Assembly: GCA_020354575.1 (NCBI GenBank)
Contig: CP070649.1
Location: forward strand, 1,439,225 to 1,503,224
Origin: Candidatus Bathyarchaeota archaeon
Lineage (GTDB): Archaea > Thermoproteota > Bathyarchaeia > Bathyarchaeales > SOJC01
DNA length: 64,000 nt
Direction of reading: 5' to 3'
Notes under the pieces: model-generated
Databases searched by the model: none
What the model was told of the DNA's origin: nothing
What the model saw: only the letters and a program-made list of their open reading frames with translations
Shown here: positions 42,938-52,444 of the stretch, in pieces
How the letters are laid out: each line of letters opens with the position of its first letter
How positions within the stretch are numbered: position 1 is the stretch's first letter
Translations under genes and position numbers: made by a program

Positions 42938-43678
42938 CTAGTTTTCTTCTAATTCCGCTTTTCGTCTTTTGTTTGATTCAAGAAGGGTTTTGACAAAGGG
43001 TGATTGATAGAGTTCGCTCAAAAGCTTTGCATTCGGAATAATACAATGTCCACTTATGAGACCCGGATAAAATACTGGTCGTTTATGTATGCCTCCAGAA
43101 TCTCTTTCATTCGTTTTGAAAAATTCTATAACTTGCTTTTCATTTATTTTGAATCTCTCACATATTCTATGAATTTCTTGGAACCAAGTTATCATAAGCC
43201 CATAATATGTCGTATTGAGAATTTTCATGAACTCAGTTTCTAGTGGGGAATTGCAGAGATACGTCCTAAAGCCTATTGTCTGATAGTATTCTTCAGCCAT
43301 TTTCCCAAATTCTGGCCTCACAGGACCAATGAATTTAGTATAAGTGAAATATCCCCATTTAAATCCGTCTGTTTTTCTACCTCTAACCGGACTATGACAA
43401 ATAGCTTTTAGAGTTTGTTCATATACTTTATTTGTAGTAAAAGGAAGAACCGTACTTTCAATAATCGTCAATTTAGGATCAAACCTTCGAACATAATCCG
43501 ATGCAGTTTCCACAAATTTTGCATTATATGGAAAACAAACGTGCATTACATCTATTGGTCCATGAACTTCCTTTGACTCTATGTCTAGCCCTTCCGCGGG
43601 AAAAATCCCTCTTATGATTTCCAAAAGGGGAGCACCTATCTCTCCCAATCCAACGACTAATACTTTCCTAACTCTCAA
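42938..43678 (-). CDS. Nucleotide-sugar dehydrogenase-like protein, short
   Basis: 246 residues. Rossmann start VLVVGLGEIGAPLLE, then the helical middle with ETEFMKILNTTYYGLMITW and SGGIHKRPVFYPGLISGHCIIPNA. The layout recalls UDP-glucose/GDP-mannose dehydrogenases, where GHC is part of the catalytic-cysteine region, but it is much shorter than the roughly 420-residue family and lacks the C-terminal domain. Activity on a nucleotide sugar is inferred. Confidence 0.6.
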   Translation of the reverse strand: MRVRKVLVVGLGEIGAPLLEIIRGIFPAEGLDIESKEVHGPIDVMHVCFPYNAKFVETASDYVRRFDPKLTIIESTVLPFTTNKVYEQTLKAICHSPVRGRKTDGFKWGYFTYTKFIGPVRPEFGKMAEEYYQTIGFRTYLCNSPLETEFMKILNTTYYGLMITWFQEIHRICERFKINEKQVIEFFKTNERDSGGIHKRPVFYPGLISGHCIIPNAKLLSELYQSPFVKTLLESNKRRKAELEEN

Positions 43679-43792
43679 GAGTACCCCTCAACCCATGTTT
43701 TGGTAGGATTGCAGGTTGCTGACTATTTAGGTGTTATGGAATGCCTGATTCATCTCTCTCCCACGCATGTGTGCTCAGCATGAAGAGCCAAA

Positions 43793-44770
43793 TCAGGACC
43801 GCCTTGAAATAATCTTCTTAATATAATCAATTGGATTCTCAAGTTTCTCTAATTTTTCTTTCACATCTAATTTTCGTCCAAGCAGCTTCTTTGCAAATTT
43901 GAAAACTTGACTAGGTTTCACAGTAAATAAAGGGAAGCCTAGTTTGGAAAGATAAGCGTTCACAAAAGAAGAGCCAAATACAGCAATTACTACGCTTGGG
44001 ATCCCTTGTAGCGCAGCTTCTCTAGAAATGGTGCCCCCTACAGTGACAACCAAATCTGCCATTGCTGCAAGGCTGGCAGAATCAACAAATTTCTGGGGAA
44101 CAGTTAAACCACATCTGGCCTCTCTATCATATCGAGAAATAAACAAAACATTTCCTAGCGAAGACAGCTTGCTGGCTAGATCTTGGGTTATATCTCTCTT
44201 ACTCCTAGCATAAGATGCGTGAATTTCCATTTGTCTAACCACAATCAAGGGACTTTCATATTCCAAAACTCGGGGTTTAAAATTCTTAATCCAAGCTACT
44301 TCGTCTACTCCATCAAACTGGACTATTTTCTTGGCTCCAAATTTTTGATATTCCTCTTTTGGAATCGCTTTTGAGGTAAGAACCCAGTCGACTAATGGTA
44401 TCGTGAGTCTATTTGCTGCGATGGCATGTGGCGCATCTGCTGTTGAGATAGTGGGTACACCTAACCCAAAAGCCACCCGGCACAACTCTATCGAACCATG
44501 AGAAATTGCATAATCTGGAGGTTCATTTTCAAATATTTCCCAAAAGGCAAGTTGGCGCTTCAAACTTTCTTTTAATCTGGACGCGCTTGAAGTTGGTGCA
44601 TATTTACCCACTACTTCAAACTTCTCGCGCAACAATCTCGATAGCGCAAGTGTATCTGGGTGTCTTCTTGTTGTTAGTATAACTTCATGTCCTAAGGATC
44701 TGAGTTTTCTAGCTATTACGGTGCCATACCTTATGTGTTTTCCTGTGCACGCGTCATACCAAACCTTCAT
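43793..44770 (-). CDS. DUF354 protein, GT-B glycosyltransferase-like
   Basis: 325 residues. Begins MKVWYDACTGKHIRYG, the DUF354 hallmark, and ends with a second Rossmann-like domain (MADLVVTVGGTISREAALQGIP) similar to the UDP-sugar side of MurG and WecB-type folds. Probably a glycosyltransferase or nucleotide-sugar epimerase relative. DUF354 genes often lie in archaeal surface-polysaccharide clusters, as here. Confidence 0.75.
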   Translation of the reverse strand: MKVWYDACTGKHIRYGTVIARKLRSLGHEVILTTRRHPDTLALSRLLREKFEVVGKYAPTSSASRLKESLKRQLAFWEIFENEPPDYAISHGSIELCRVAFGLGVPTISTADAPHAIAANRLTIPLVDWVLTSKAIPKEEYQKFGAKKIVQFDGVDEVAWIKNFKPRVLEYESPLIVVRQMEIHASYARSKRDITQDLASKLSSLGNVLFISRYDREARCGLTVPQKFVDSASLAAMADLVVTVGGTISREAALQGIPSVVIAVFGSSFVNAYLSKLGFPLFTVKPSQVFKFAKKLLGRKLDVKEKLEKLENPIDYIKKIISRRS

Positions 44771-44845
44771 ATTTTCACCTTAATGAATCTCAAACCTTAC
44801 ATTTGAAAGTCGTTCTCTGCAAGACATGCAGTAATACTTCGCTGA

Positions 44846-45922
44846 TCATTTGTACATTGCTCCAATCACTTTCCCCGATTTGACAAGCTTGGCGGGCGCG
44901 TCTATATGTCTAATCCAGTAGAGTTTATCCGGTAAAATATTATATTTAGGAATGCTGGGGATTTCTTCTTTATAGGCTAATTTCACATATAGATATGATA
45001 AATTTGCATGATAATTTTTAAGAAGTATCTCACTTGCATACGAGAAGAAGAATGAAGTCGTAAACATTCGACCAGCATTGATTTCTGTTATGCATGGAAT
45101 CCCTTTATCATTCTCTTTCAAGTCAATGCATGCAATGCCATTAAATTTCGGATCGACTGCTAGTACAGCTTTAGTAGCAACTTCATTCACCTTGTCATCG
45201 TGTATTGTGCATTGAACAGAAGGTGTCCCAGTTATTCCAGAAGGAGCAAGATTAGGATAGATATATTGGAGCCGTTCTCTGGCCATCGAAGTAATAATTT
45301 GACCCTCTTTCCATAGGCTATGAAATGCTATATTTCTCCCATGTAAGTACTCTTGCGCAATGAACACCCAATCTTTGTTTCGAGATTTCCAATAATTTAT
45401 CCAATGCAGCGCGGTTTTCACAGTAGTTGCAGGCGTGCTTCCTTTGCCTCCTGCTCCTCGTTTCGCTCTTATCCAGAGCGGAGTTCCGAGTGTTTCAAAC
45501 GCCTCTTTAACATCGCCCTGAGTTTTAATTTCGATCGTCTTGGCAACGGGAACTCCCCTTCTTCTCCACATTTCGACAGACTTGAGTTTGTCTTGGCAGA
45601 TATTTATCGTATTATTTGATGGGAGAAAGGTATTTGCTTTTAATTTATCTCTGTAAGCTGAGACGGTTTTTACTTCAATGTCTGACTGCGGGTGAATGAA
45701 TTCTATCCTCTTTTTTCCGATAATCTCGTTTATAGTGTTTATGTAATTAGGGGCGGTTGCCCTTGGAATGACATATATTTGGTCAGTAAGCGCCAAATTG
45801 GCATAGTAATAACTTGCTTCAGTTCCTACGGAAAAAATTTTTTCTGGAACAATTTTTAAAGATTTCGTGAAATTTACTCCTGCAGGCCCTCCTGCCCCGG
45901 CAATCAATACCCTTTTTACCAT
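44846..45922 (-). CDS. ATP-grasp ligase, carbamoyl-phosphate-synthase-like
   Basis: 358 residues. N-terminal pre-ATP-grasp domain (VKRVLIAGAGGPAGVNFTKS), then the ATP-grasp fold: WIRAKRGAGGKGST as the glycine-rich lid, VFIAQEYLHGRNIAFHS, and the metal-binding ACIDLKEN and ITEINAGR near 280-300. Forms a C-N, C-O or C-S bond through an acyl phosphate; substrate unknown, possibly the carboxylate of a sugar acid. Start ATG 45922 overlaps the transferase upstream by 7 bases. Confidence 0.8.
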   Translation of the reverse strand: MVKRVLIAGAGGPAGVNFTKSLKIVPEKIFSVGTEASYYYANLALTDQIYVIPRATAPNYINTINEIIGKKRIEFIHPQSDIEVKTVSAYRDKLKANTFLPSNNTINICQDKLKSVEMWRRRGVPVAKTIEIKTQGDVKEAFETLGTPLWIRAKRGAGGKGSTPATTVKTALHWINYWKSRNKDWVFIAQEYLHGRNIAFHSLWKEGQIITSMARERLQYIYPNLAPSGITGTPSVQCTIHDDKVNEVATKAVLAVDPKFNGIACIDLKENDKGIPCITEINAGRMFTTSFFFSYASEILLKNYHANLSYLYVKLAYKEEIPSIPKYNILPDKLYWIRHIDAPAKLVKSGKVIGAMYK

Positions 45923-46782
45923 ATGGACCACACAAAAATGGATACAAAAGTTGAAAACATTACAAGAAATGAAACTGCTAGCACAAGTTTTCTCTCTGTT
46001 AAGGGTTTGTAATAGGTGATCAAAGTTAGGAGACTTCGCTTACTATCACTCCTTAGCTTGGATCCTTTTAAGATTAGATGAGCAGTTTTTCCTACAAGGA
46101 AGACATTTAACAGTATCAAGGCAGAGTTGAAAATATAAGGAAGAATGGAAATTAGCAAGGTTTGCTCGTTGTTGGCAATAATGGCATAAGAGGCAAGCGT
46201 AATACCTATGGCAAAAGACCCTGTATTACCTACAAAAATTTTTCCTACGTAATTAAAGGCAGCAAGAATTAAGTTGATTGCTAGGGGGATAAATAGTAAC
46301 GCATTATTTGTAGATGTAACCATCAGGCCAATCATAACTATGGAGGGACAGACAGTTTCTAGCCCATTTAACCCTCCTAATTGATTTATTGCGTTAGTTG
46401 CAACAGTAACGATAATCGGGATTACTACAAAATAGAAGAATATTTCTCCTACTGGGTAACCATTGAGATGAAATTTGCTGAAGTCAATTTTTCCGAGGAT
46501 ATATGTAGCCATCACCGGATTTCCCGCTCGTAAAACTGCAAGAGGAAGAGATGCAAATATTGGGAGAAAGGCTTTAAACCGCCATCGTAAGTCCATCCAA
46601 TCATCAATTAATCCCATAAAACCACCAAATAAAATACAGCCAGCCAACGGAAGGGCTGCATCATTTTTTAAAAAGTAAAGTAGGAAAAGATAGATCGCAC
46701 TGGCTAGGACATAGATAACTCCAAGTCCATTGGGAATTAGGGGCCTGTCCTCCTTGTGTTGATCAACAGCTTTGGGGAACAC
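45916..46782 (-). CDS. Polyprenol-phosphate sugar-1-phosphate transferase (GPT/MraY/AglH-like)
   Basis: 288 residues with about nine membrane helices. Family motifs: DQHKEDRPLIPNGLG at the start, GLIDDWMDLRWRFK (catalytic acidic pair) and NAINQLGGLNGLE. It loads the first sugar phosphate onto dolichol phosphate for glycan assembly. The usual first transmembrane helix before the HK..RP loop is absent: the frame opens at GTG 46782 and a stop lies 8 codons upstream. It follows aglB by 11 bases. Confidence 0.85.
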   Translation of the reverse strand: MFPKAVDQHKEDRPLIPNGLGVIYVLASAIYLFLLYFLKNDAALPLAGCILFGGFMGLIDDWMDLRWRFKAFLPIFASLPLAVLRAGNPVMATYILGKIDFSKFHLNGYPVGEIFFYFVVIPIIVTVATNAINQLGGLNGLETVCPSIVMIGLMVTSTNNALLFIPLAINLILAAFNYVGKIFVGNTGSFAIGITLASYAIIANNEQTLLISILPYIFNSALILLNVFLVGKTAHLILKGSKLRSDSKRSLLTLITYYKPLTERKLVLAVSFLVMFSTFVSIFVWSIW

Positions 46783-46793
46783 GTTATTCCACT

Positions 46794-48986
46794 TTACGCA
46801 ATTGGATTATCAATCTCATATTTTTGGTAATCTATTTCGTAAAGGCACACTAACCCATGAAGATAGACGGTTTGTTCTCCTGATGTTCCAAGGGCTGCTA
46901 ACTGTTGCCCGGGCGAAAAGTGGGCAACTTTAAAATATTGGAGTTGAGGCGCGACTACAGATGGCACTATATGGGCCTTTCCTGTTTGCATCAATTTAAA
47001 TATCGTTGTGTTCTTTCCCAAATCGTTCCACACCCACTGATTTTCCGTGATATTGCCAAAGGTATTATATTGCTCCTGTTCTCCCCACTCGTAGTAAAAA
47101 CCCGGGTCTAAGGATTGATTGGCAATACGAGCCATCCACCTCCATTTTCCTTCATCTCCATAACCTTGGTCGCCACCTAAGCTGTTGAAAGATGTGAAGA
47201 CAAGAATATGTGTCGGCGGGCCTTTGGGACCGTTGAATTGCTCCTTTAAGATTCTTATTGCTTCTGTTTCATTGGACATGAAGACTTTGCCTATCAATCC
47301 GATGTGAGTTGAGTTAAAGGTGGCGTTATCTGCTAGTGAAGTTCGATTTCCTTTCACGGTGATCCAATAACCGTAGTCCCACCAACTGCAAATTATTGCG
47401 TCTCCTGGCAGGTTCAGGTTCATCCATTCAAGCGTCTCTGTCCACTCTTCAACAGGGTTTGTTGGTCTGATTGGAATACTTCCAGTAAGTATTGTCGGTG
47501 GCGAGTAGGCATGAGTGTACATCCTTGGTGAAGGGAAGACATAAGTCCAGGTTAGAAGTCCAAGTACAAGAATGAGTACTATTCCACTGAATTCCTTTCC
47601 AACATGGCTAATGGCAAATTTCTTGCCAATTGTAGGTCTTGGTGTTTCTTTCAGTATAGTTATAAAGGGTCTTAGCAAGCTCACTATTCCAACTGCCATT
47701 AAAACGCAGAACGCAGGCGCTAATAGTATTGTTAATCGAACCATAGAAGAAGCGAAATAGAGCGTTGTCAAACCAAAAATGATCATTAAAAGATTTCGAT
47801 TTGTGGGATCACGTATCGCAAAGAATAAACCTATTGCGAAAAATAAAACTCCAACTCCATAATCATAATAGATGGAGCCCCAAGCTGTAAGCCTGTGCTC
47901 TTGCACTGACTGGTATATTTGAGAAGCTTCGCGTTCCCAAGGGCTCAAAACGCGTATGAATTTGCCGGCAATCGAGCCCATATATCCTAGGGATGACAAT
48001 GCTACAAATCCTCCGATAATTGTTACAAAGAAAACTACCACGAGGATAATTTTCCATCTTCTAGTTTTAATTGAATTCAGTATTTCGCTGAGAAGTAACA
48101 AGCTGAAGACTCCCAATACTGGCAGAACTGACCAAGTTGTAAGATAATTTAAGGAGTTTTTAGGAACGTTGATTGCCAAGAACAAGCCTAGGCCAAATGT
48201 AATGCTATAGGAAATGAGAAGACGACGAGAATAGCGTCTTATCAGAATAAGCACAAACACGAAAAGAGTTACCATTGCTATTGGGTACAAGGCTGCTCCC
48301 CAAGCAGAGGTTATATACCCAAGTGTAAGCCCACTAATGATCGCATAAAATATAGAGTGACTCTTGGAGCGATCCTTATCTAAAGACCGTAGAAATACAC
48401 ATACGAATAGAATTATGGCTCCTATTCCCACGGTTTCATCATCAAAGAACCCCCCCGAAGTTCTTGTTATATGCGACGAGTTTAATGCAAGGAAAAGGGC
48501 GGATAAGAGTCCGGCTGTTCGTCCTCCGATATCTTTTCCCAGAAAAAACGCTGCCAAACATGCTAATGTCCCGAATATTGCAGGGAACACTACACAAAAC
48601 TCATAGAGTCCAATGGGAACTCCGAGGATTGCTAATATATTATAAAAAGTTGCAGCTGTTAACGGAAGACCTGGAAAGGCTGCACGTCCAACTGATACTT
48701 CAAGTGGATACCATCTATTTGCCTCTCGTGTCGTCCATGTTAACCAGTCAATATATCCATCGTCTACAATTTTTTCTGTGAATTGGAACTGGAAATATGG
48801 ATCGAATTCTGAAAGTTCCAGTCCCCATCGAATCGGGAAGAGCCTAATGGCCAAGGCAATAAAGAGGATGAGTGTTAGTGCTGAGATGGTAAATAATGTA
48901 GAGCGAGAAATATGGACTCTTATGTCTGAAATTCTATGAAGGGCTTCAACTATTTTTTCCCGTGAAATTGTTTTTCTAAGATCCAA
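46794..48986 (-). CDS. aglB: Archaeal oligosaccharyltransferase AglB (STT3)
   Basis: 730 residues. About 13 membrane helices are followed by a C-terminal extracellular domain with the catalytic WWDYG at 535-539. The acidic loop motifs are ELSEFDPYFQF (about 58) and GGFFDDETVGIG. It transfers a glycan from dolichol phosphate to Asn in N-x-S/T sequons on the outer face of the membrane. First gene of the minus-strand glycan locus. Confidence 0.95.
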   Translation of the reverse strand: MDLRKTISREKIVEALHRISDIRVHISRSTLFTISALTLILFIALAIRLFPIRWGLELSEFDPYFQFQFTEKIVDDGYIDWLTWTTREANRWYPLEVSVGRAAFPGLPLTAATFYNILAILGVPIGLYEFCVVFPAIFGTLACLAAFFLGKDIGGRTAGLLSALFLALNSSHITRTSGGFFDDETVGIGAIILFVCVFLRSLDKDRSKSHSIFYAIISGLTLGYITSAWGAALYPIAMVTLFVFVLILIRRYSRRLLISYSITFGLGLFLAINVPKNSLNYLTTWSVLPVLGVFSLLLLSEILNSIKTRRWKIILVVVFFVTIIGGFVALSSLGYMGSIAGKFIRVLSPWEREASQIYQSVQEHRLTAWGSIYYDYGVGVLFFAIGLFFAIRDPTNRNLLMIIFGLTTLYFASSMVRLTILLAPAFCVLMAVGIVSLLRPFITILKETPRPTIGKKFAISHVGKEFSGIVLILVLGLLTWTYVFPSPRMYTHAYSPPTILTGSIPIRPTNPVEEWTETLEWMNLNLPGDAIICSWWDYGYWITVKGNRTSLADNATFNSTHIGLIGKVFMSNETEAIRILKEQFNGPKGPPTHILVFTSFNSLGGDQGYGDEGKWRWMARIANQSLDPGFYYEWGEQEQYNTFGNITENQWVWNDLGKNTTIFKLMQTGKAHIVPSVVAPQLQYFKVAHFSPGQQLAALGTSGEQTVYLHGLVCLYEIDYQKYEIDNPIA

Positions 48987-49063
48987 TAATTATGTCTCCC
49001 TTGTGGTAAACAACAAGTTAATGAAGCTCTTTTATTTCTTGTGGTTTCTGCAAAACGTCATTC

Positions 49064-50197
49064 TCATTTTCTCTTATACCCATACCGATCAGGATCGTAA
49101 AATGGAAATCTGGTTATCTCAGCTCTCACATGTTTATCTCGAATCTTGACCAACAGCGTATTATCTGTAACAGCAGATTCTGGATGTATATAAGCCATAG
49201 CGATGCCCTGTCTCAACAAAGGTGAAAAGGTTCCACTAGTTACATACCCAATTTTCTCTCCCTTCTTTGAGATTTCGTGTTTTGGGCGTGGTATTCCGGT
49301 GTCAAGCATTTTTAATCCAATCCGTTTCTTCTTTATACCTTCAACTTTTTGCTTTTGCAGCGCTTCCTTTCCTATAAACTCTTCCTTTTGGAATTTCACT
49401 ACGAAGCCTATTCTTGCTTCAAGTGGTGTAGTGTTTTCGTCTAGATCGTTCCCGTATAAGCACATTCCAGCTTCAAGTCTTAATGTATCTCTAGCGCCTA
49501 GACCGCAAGGCTCGATATGAAATTCTTTTCCAGCTTTGATAATTGCATTCCAAGCTTTTTCTGCTTTTTCAGACGCTGAAACAGGTGTATCCCATATAAA
49601 AATTTCATATCCATCCTCGCCTGTATAGCCTGTTCTAGAGATAAAAGTCTTGAGACCTGCAAGTTTTATCCATCCACATTTGAACCGTTCGATTTTCCCC
49701 AAATCTTCAGTGGTAATCTTTTGCAGCGTTTCCTGAGCTCTTGGTCCTTGGACTGCAAACATGGATATGTTGTCTGATAAATCTTCTATTTCGACCTTGA
49801 ACCGAGTCGCATTTTTTGTTAGCCATTGATAGTTTTTTTTTCTGTTGGCAGCATTATATACCATGAAAAAGTTTCCTCTTTCTTGTTGGGACAGAACGAA
49901 ATCGTCCTTTATTCCGCCTCTTTTGTTGCATATTGTTGAATATTGAGCGCTAAAGGGTTCTAAGGTGGAAACGTTGTTTGTGGTTACGAAATTAAGAAAC
50001 TCTTCCGCTTCTGGTCCAGTGATTACGGCTCTTCCCATATGGCCAACATCGAAGATTCCAATACTGTTTCGCACCGCTAAATGCTCAGGAATTATCCCTT
50101 TGTACCAAATCGGCATCTCAAAACCAGCAAAGGAGATCATTTTTCCGTTTTTCACATGAAATGCGTGAAGGTGGGTCCGATTTTTGTGATTGCCCAA
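49064..50197 (-). CDS. gcvT: Glycine cleavage system T protein (aminomethyltransferase)
   Basis: 377 residues. Begins HKNRTHLHAFHVKNGKMISF and contains FDVGHMGRAVITGP, SRTGYTGEDGYEIF and LEAGMCLYGNDLDE, all family hallmarks. It passes the methylene group from the H-protein-bound aminomethyl to a tetrahydropterin. Start is TTG 50197 with AGGTG 7 bases upstream. GcvH and GcvP are not in the window. It follows a small zinc-ribbon gene by 17 bases. Confidence 0.95.
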   Translation of the reverse strand: MGNHKNRTHLHAFHVKNGKMISFAGFEMPIWYKGIIPEHLAVRNSIGIFDVGHMGRAVITGPEAEEFLNFVTTNNVSTLEPFSAQYSTICNKRGGIKDDFVLSQQERGNFFMVYNAANRKKNYQWLTKNATRFKVEIEDLSDNISMFAVQGPRAQETLQKITTEDLGKIERFKCGWIKLAGLKTFISRTGYTGEDGYEIFIWDTPVSASEKAEKAWNAIIKAGKEFHIEPCGLGARDTLRLEAGMCLYGNDLDENTTPLEARIGFVVKFQKEEFIGKEALQKQKVEGIKKKRIGLKMLDTGIPRPKHEISKKGEKIGYVTSGTFSPLLRQGIAMAYIHPESAVTDNTLLVKIRDKHVRAEITRFPFYDPDRYGYKRK

Positions 50198-50214
50198 GTC
50201 ATTGCACCTAGCGT

Positions 50215-50379
50215 CTACTCGGCTGGCTTGACTTCAACATCTATGGGTATGAAGGACAATTTTCTGCCGCATTTCGGACATTTTCCATCATGTTTTTGAA
50301 TAATTTCGTCGGGCGGCTTCAGTTCAGGCCCCTCGTATAAGACGTCGCTGCATTTTTGGCAATAAACCTTTTGAGGCAT
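50215..50379 (-). CDS. 54-residue zinc-ribbon protein
   Basis: A short frame with two cysteine pairs, YCQKCSDVLYEG and KCPKCGRKL, about 24 residues apart, then FIPIDVEVKPAE. It is a typical archaeal mini zinc ribbon. GGAG lies 9 bases before the ATG and a TATA-like ACATAAATAG lies some 50 bases upstream. It ends 17 bases before gcvT and is probably cotranscribed. Function unknown. Confidence 0.75.
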   Translation of the reverse strand: MPQKVYCQKCSDVLYEGPELKPPDEIIQKHDGKCPKCGRKLSFIPIDVEVKPAE

Positions 50380-50531
50380 AAATATTATCTCCGAAGCGAC
50401 TCCAGAAGAACAGACTGAGTAGACTATTTATGTCTTGTCATGTTCCGTTATAGATATTTGCGTTAACATTTCATGGCTAATCTTGATAGCAATAAAGAAA
50501 GCCTGAAAACCTTTTGGTAGAAAAATCCTAA

Positions 50532-51014
50532 TTAGAGCTTGTAGCCAATCTTTCTTAGGAACTCTTTTCTAACCTTGACATCATTTTCGGTTTCGATTCC
50601 TGTACTTTTCAGACCATCAACGACTCCGAGTATTCCCCTGCCTTGATCTGTTTCACATACAATAACTTGCAGTGGATTAGCGGTTGCAGCGAAAATGGTG
50701 CAGACTTCTGACACACTCTTAACCTTATCTAGGACATTTATAGGATAGGCATTCTCGATTAAGATTACAAAGGAGTGACCACAGGAAAGTTCAAATGCTG
50801 TTTTTGCAGCTCTGCGTTTCAGGACTTTGTCGTTTCCTTCGCTTCTCACCAAGCAAGGACCTGAGCTTTCACAAAAGCCTATACCAAATTTTACGTCTGG
50901 CACCGAATCTACTAAAGCTTCGTATAAATCCTCGATTGTCTTAATGAAATGCGCCATGCCCAAAATAACATTGCAATTCTTTGCCACTTTAATAGGAATA
51001 ATTTTCAGATCCAA
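50532..51014 (-). CDS. Adenosine-specific kinase family protein
   Basis: 160 residues. Matches the archaeal and bacterial adenosine-specific kinase family: NVILGMAHFIKTIEDLYEAL, KFGIGFCESSGPCLVR, GHSFVILIENAYPINVL and ANPLQVIVCETDQGRGILG are all conserved. The structure is a small alpha/beta fold that binds AMP or adenosine. The exact physiological role remains uncertain. It lies 22 bases downstream of the cysteine desulfurase gene. Confidence 0.9.
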   Translation of the reverse strand: MDLKIIPIKVAKNCNVILGMAHFIKTIEDLYEALVDSVPDVKFGIGFCESSGPCLVRSEGNDKVLKRRAAKTAFELSCGHSFVILIENAYPINVLDKVKSVSEVCTIFAATANPLQVIVCETDQGRGILGVVDGLKSTGIETENDVKVRKEFLRKIGYKL

Positions 51015-51036
51015 CCTAACTCACTACCAGTTTGAC

Positions 51037-52224
51037 TCACGAAATGCAGTTTGCTTTCGTGCGACTTGGCTTTAATATTGACATCGCTCTGAGCCGTTTG
51101 ACAACTCTTGGCATCACTTGAATGATATAATTCACATCCCTTTCAGTGTTATATTTTCCAAGGGACAATCTTAAACTACCGCGAGCCTCCTCTGGTCTCA
51201 GTTTTAACGCTAGAAGCACATGACTGGCTTCTCCAGCTGTTGAGGAACATGCAGATCCTGAGGAGGCACATATTCCTTCCTCGTCTAGAGCCAGAACTAT
51301 CGCTTCTCCCTCGATATAGGAAAAGCGGAAATTAGCATTGTTGGGAAGTCTCCTTGTGGGATGACCATTAAGATGCACATCTTTAATTTCCAAAATCCCT
51401 TTTATCAGCTTATCACGGAGCTGAACAAGACGTTTAGCTTCTGGTAGCATTTCTTCCATGCGAAGCTCCACAGCTTTAGCAAACCCCACGATCCCAGGAA
51501 CATTTTCAGTTCCCGATCTCAATCCAAATTCATGTCCCCCTCCATGTATCAGAGGCTTTATACTATCGGGATTATCGATGTATAGAGCGCCTATTCCTTT
51601 AGGTCCATATAATTTATGAGCATTAATCGTCATGAAATCGATACTCACTTTCTCAACACTGATGGGTATTTTACCAAAGCTTTGAACTGCATCAGTATGA
51701 AAAAGAGTATCATACTCATGGCATAATCCTGCGATTTTCTCAATCTGCTGAATAGTCCCAATTTCGTTATTTCCATGGACAACAGATACAAGAGTCGCGT
51801 TTTCCTTTAAAGCTTCTTCAAGAGCATTTAATCTCAGCAGACCGTATTCATCGACGGGCAAGTACGTTATTTTATACCCCTGATCTTCAAGCCATTTCGC
51901 TGATTCTAAAATAGAGCTATGTTCAATTGCGGAAATCGCTATATGGCATTTGGCCTTCCTTTCTTTTAAGGCGTGCCCCTTTAGTACAAGATTGTTTGCT
52001 TCTGTGGCACTTCCTGTGAAAACTAGTTCGTTTGCTTCCGCCTTCATAAATTTCGCTATGCCTTCTCGAGCTTTTTCTAAAGCTCTCTTGGCTGCTACGC
52101 CATAATCATTAAGCGAAGAAGCATTGCCATAGAGCTTGGCAAAATAAGGCTTCATGGCTTTGATAACTTGTGGATCCACAGGAGTGGTGGAGGCGTAATC
52201 CACAAAGATCTTTCTCTTAGTCAA
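51037..52224 (-). CDS. iscS: Cysteine desulfurase (NifS/IscS type)
   Basis: 395 residues. PLP enzyme that releases sulfur from cysteine for Fe-S clusters and tRNA thiolation. Seen: VDYASTTPVDPQV, TEATNN-type region GSATEANNLVLKG, the PLP lysine in TINAHKLYGPKG, and the active cysteine in ASSGSACSSTAGEASH. No IscU is adjacent. Given the many Fe-S enzymes nearby (Por, Kor, NrdG), it probably serves general cluster assembly. Confidence 0.95.
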   Translation of the reverse strand: MTKRKIFVDYASTTPVDPQVIKAMKPYFAKLYGNASSLNDYGVAAKRALEKAREGIAKFMKAEANELVFTGSATEANNLVLKGHALKERKAKCHIAISAIEHSSILESAKWLEDQGYKITYLPVDEYGLLRLNALEEALKENATLVSVVHGNNEIGTIQQIEKIAGLCHEYDTLFHTDAVQSFGKIPISVEKVSIDFMTINAHKLYGPKGIGALYIDNPDSIKPLIHGGGHEFGLRSGTENVPGIVGFAKAVELRMEEMLPEAKRLVQLRDKLIKGILEIKDVHLNGHPTRRLPNNANFRFSYIEGEAIVLALDEEGICASSGSACSSTAGEASHVLLALKLRPEEARGSLRLSLGKYNTERDVNYIIQVMPRVVKRLRAMSILKPSRTKANCIS

Positions 52225-52275
52225 TCTCCATCCCTTAAAGAGGAGGTTGTTGATGTATTTTAACTATTTCGAGTG

Positions 52276-52350
52276 CGGGTCCGAGGGGATTTGAACCCCC
52301 GCTCTCCGGCTCCGAAGGCCAGCGCCTTATCCAAACTAGGCTACGGACCC
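52276..52350 (-). tRNA. tRNA-Arg (anticodon TCG)
   Basis: A complete 75-base cloverleaf on the minus strand: acceptor GGGTCCG/CGGACCC, D arm GCCT/AGGC, anticodon stem CTGGC/GCCGG with loop CTTCGGA, 5-base variable loop, T arm GGGGG/CCCCT with TTCAAAT. Discriminator is G; CCA is not encoded. No intron is present. Confidence 0.97.
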
Positions 52351-52444
52351 GGCTGAATGATATAGAATACATGGTTAAAGAGTTTCTTCTGAAAAACTCT
52401 TATAATCAACAGTGGGTTATTCTAATTTTTGTTTGTGAACTTTT

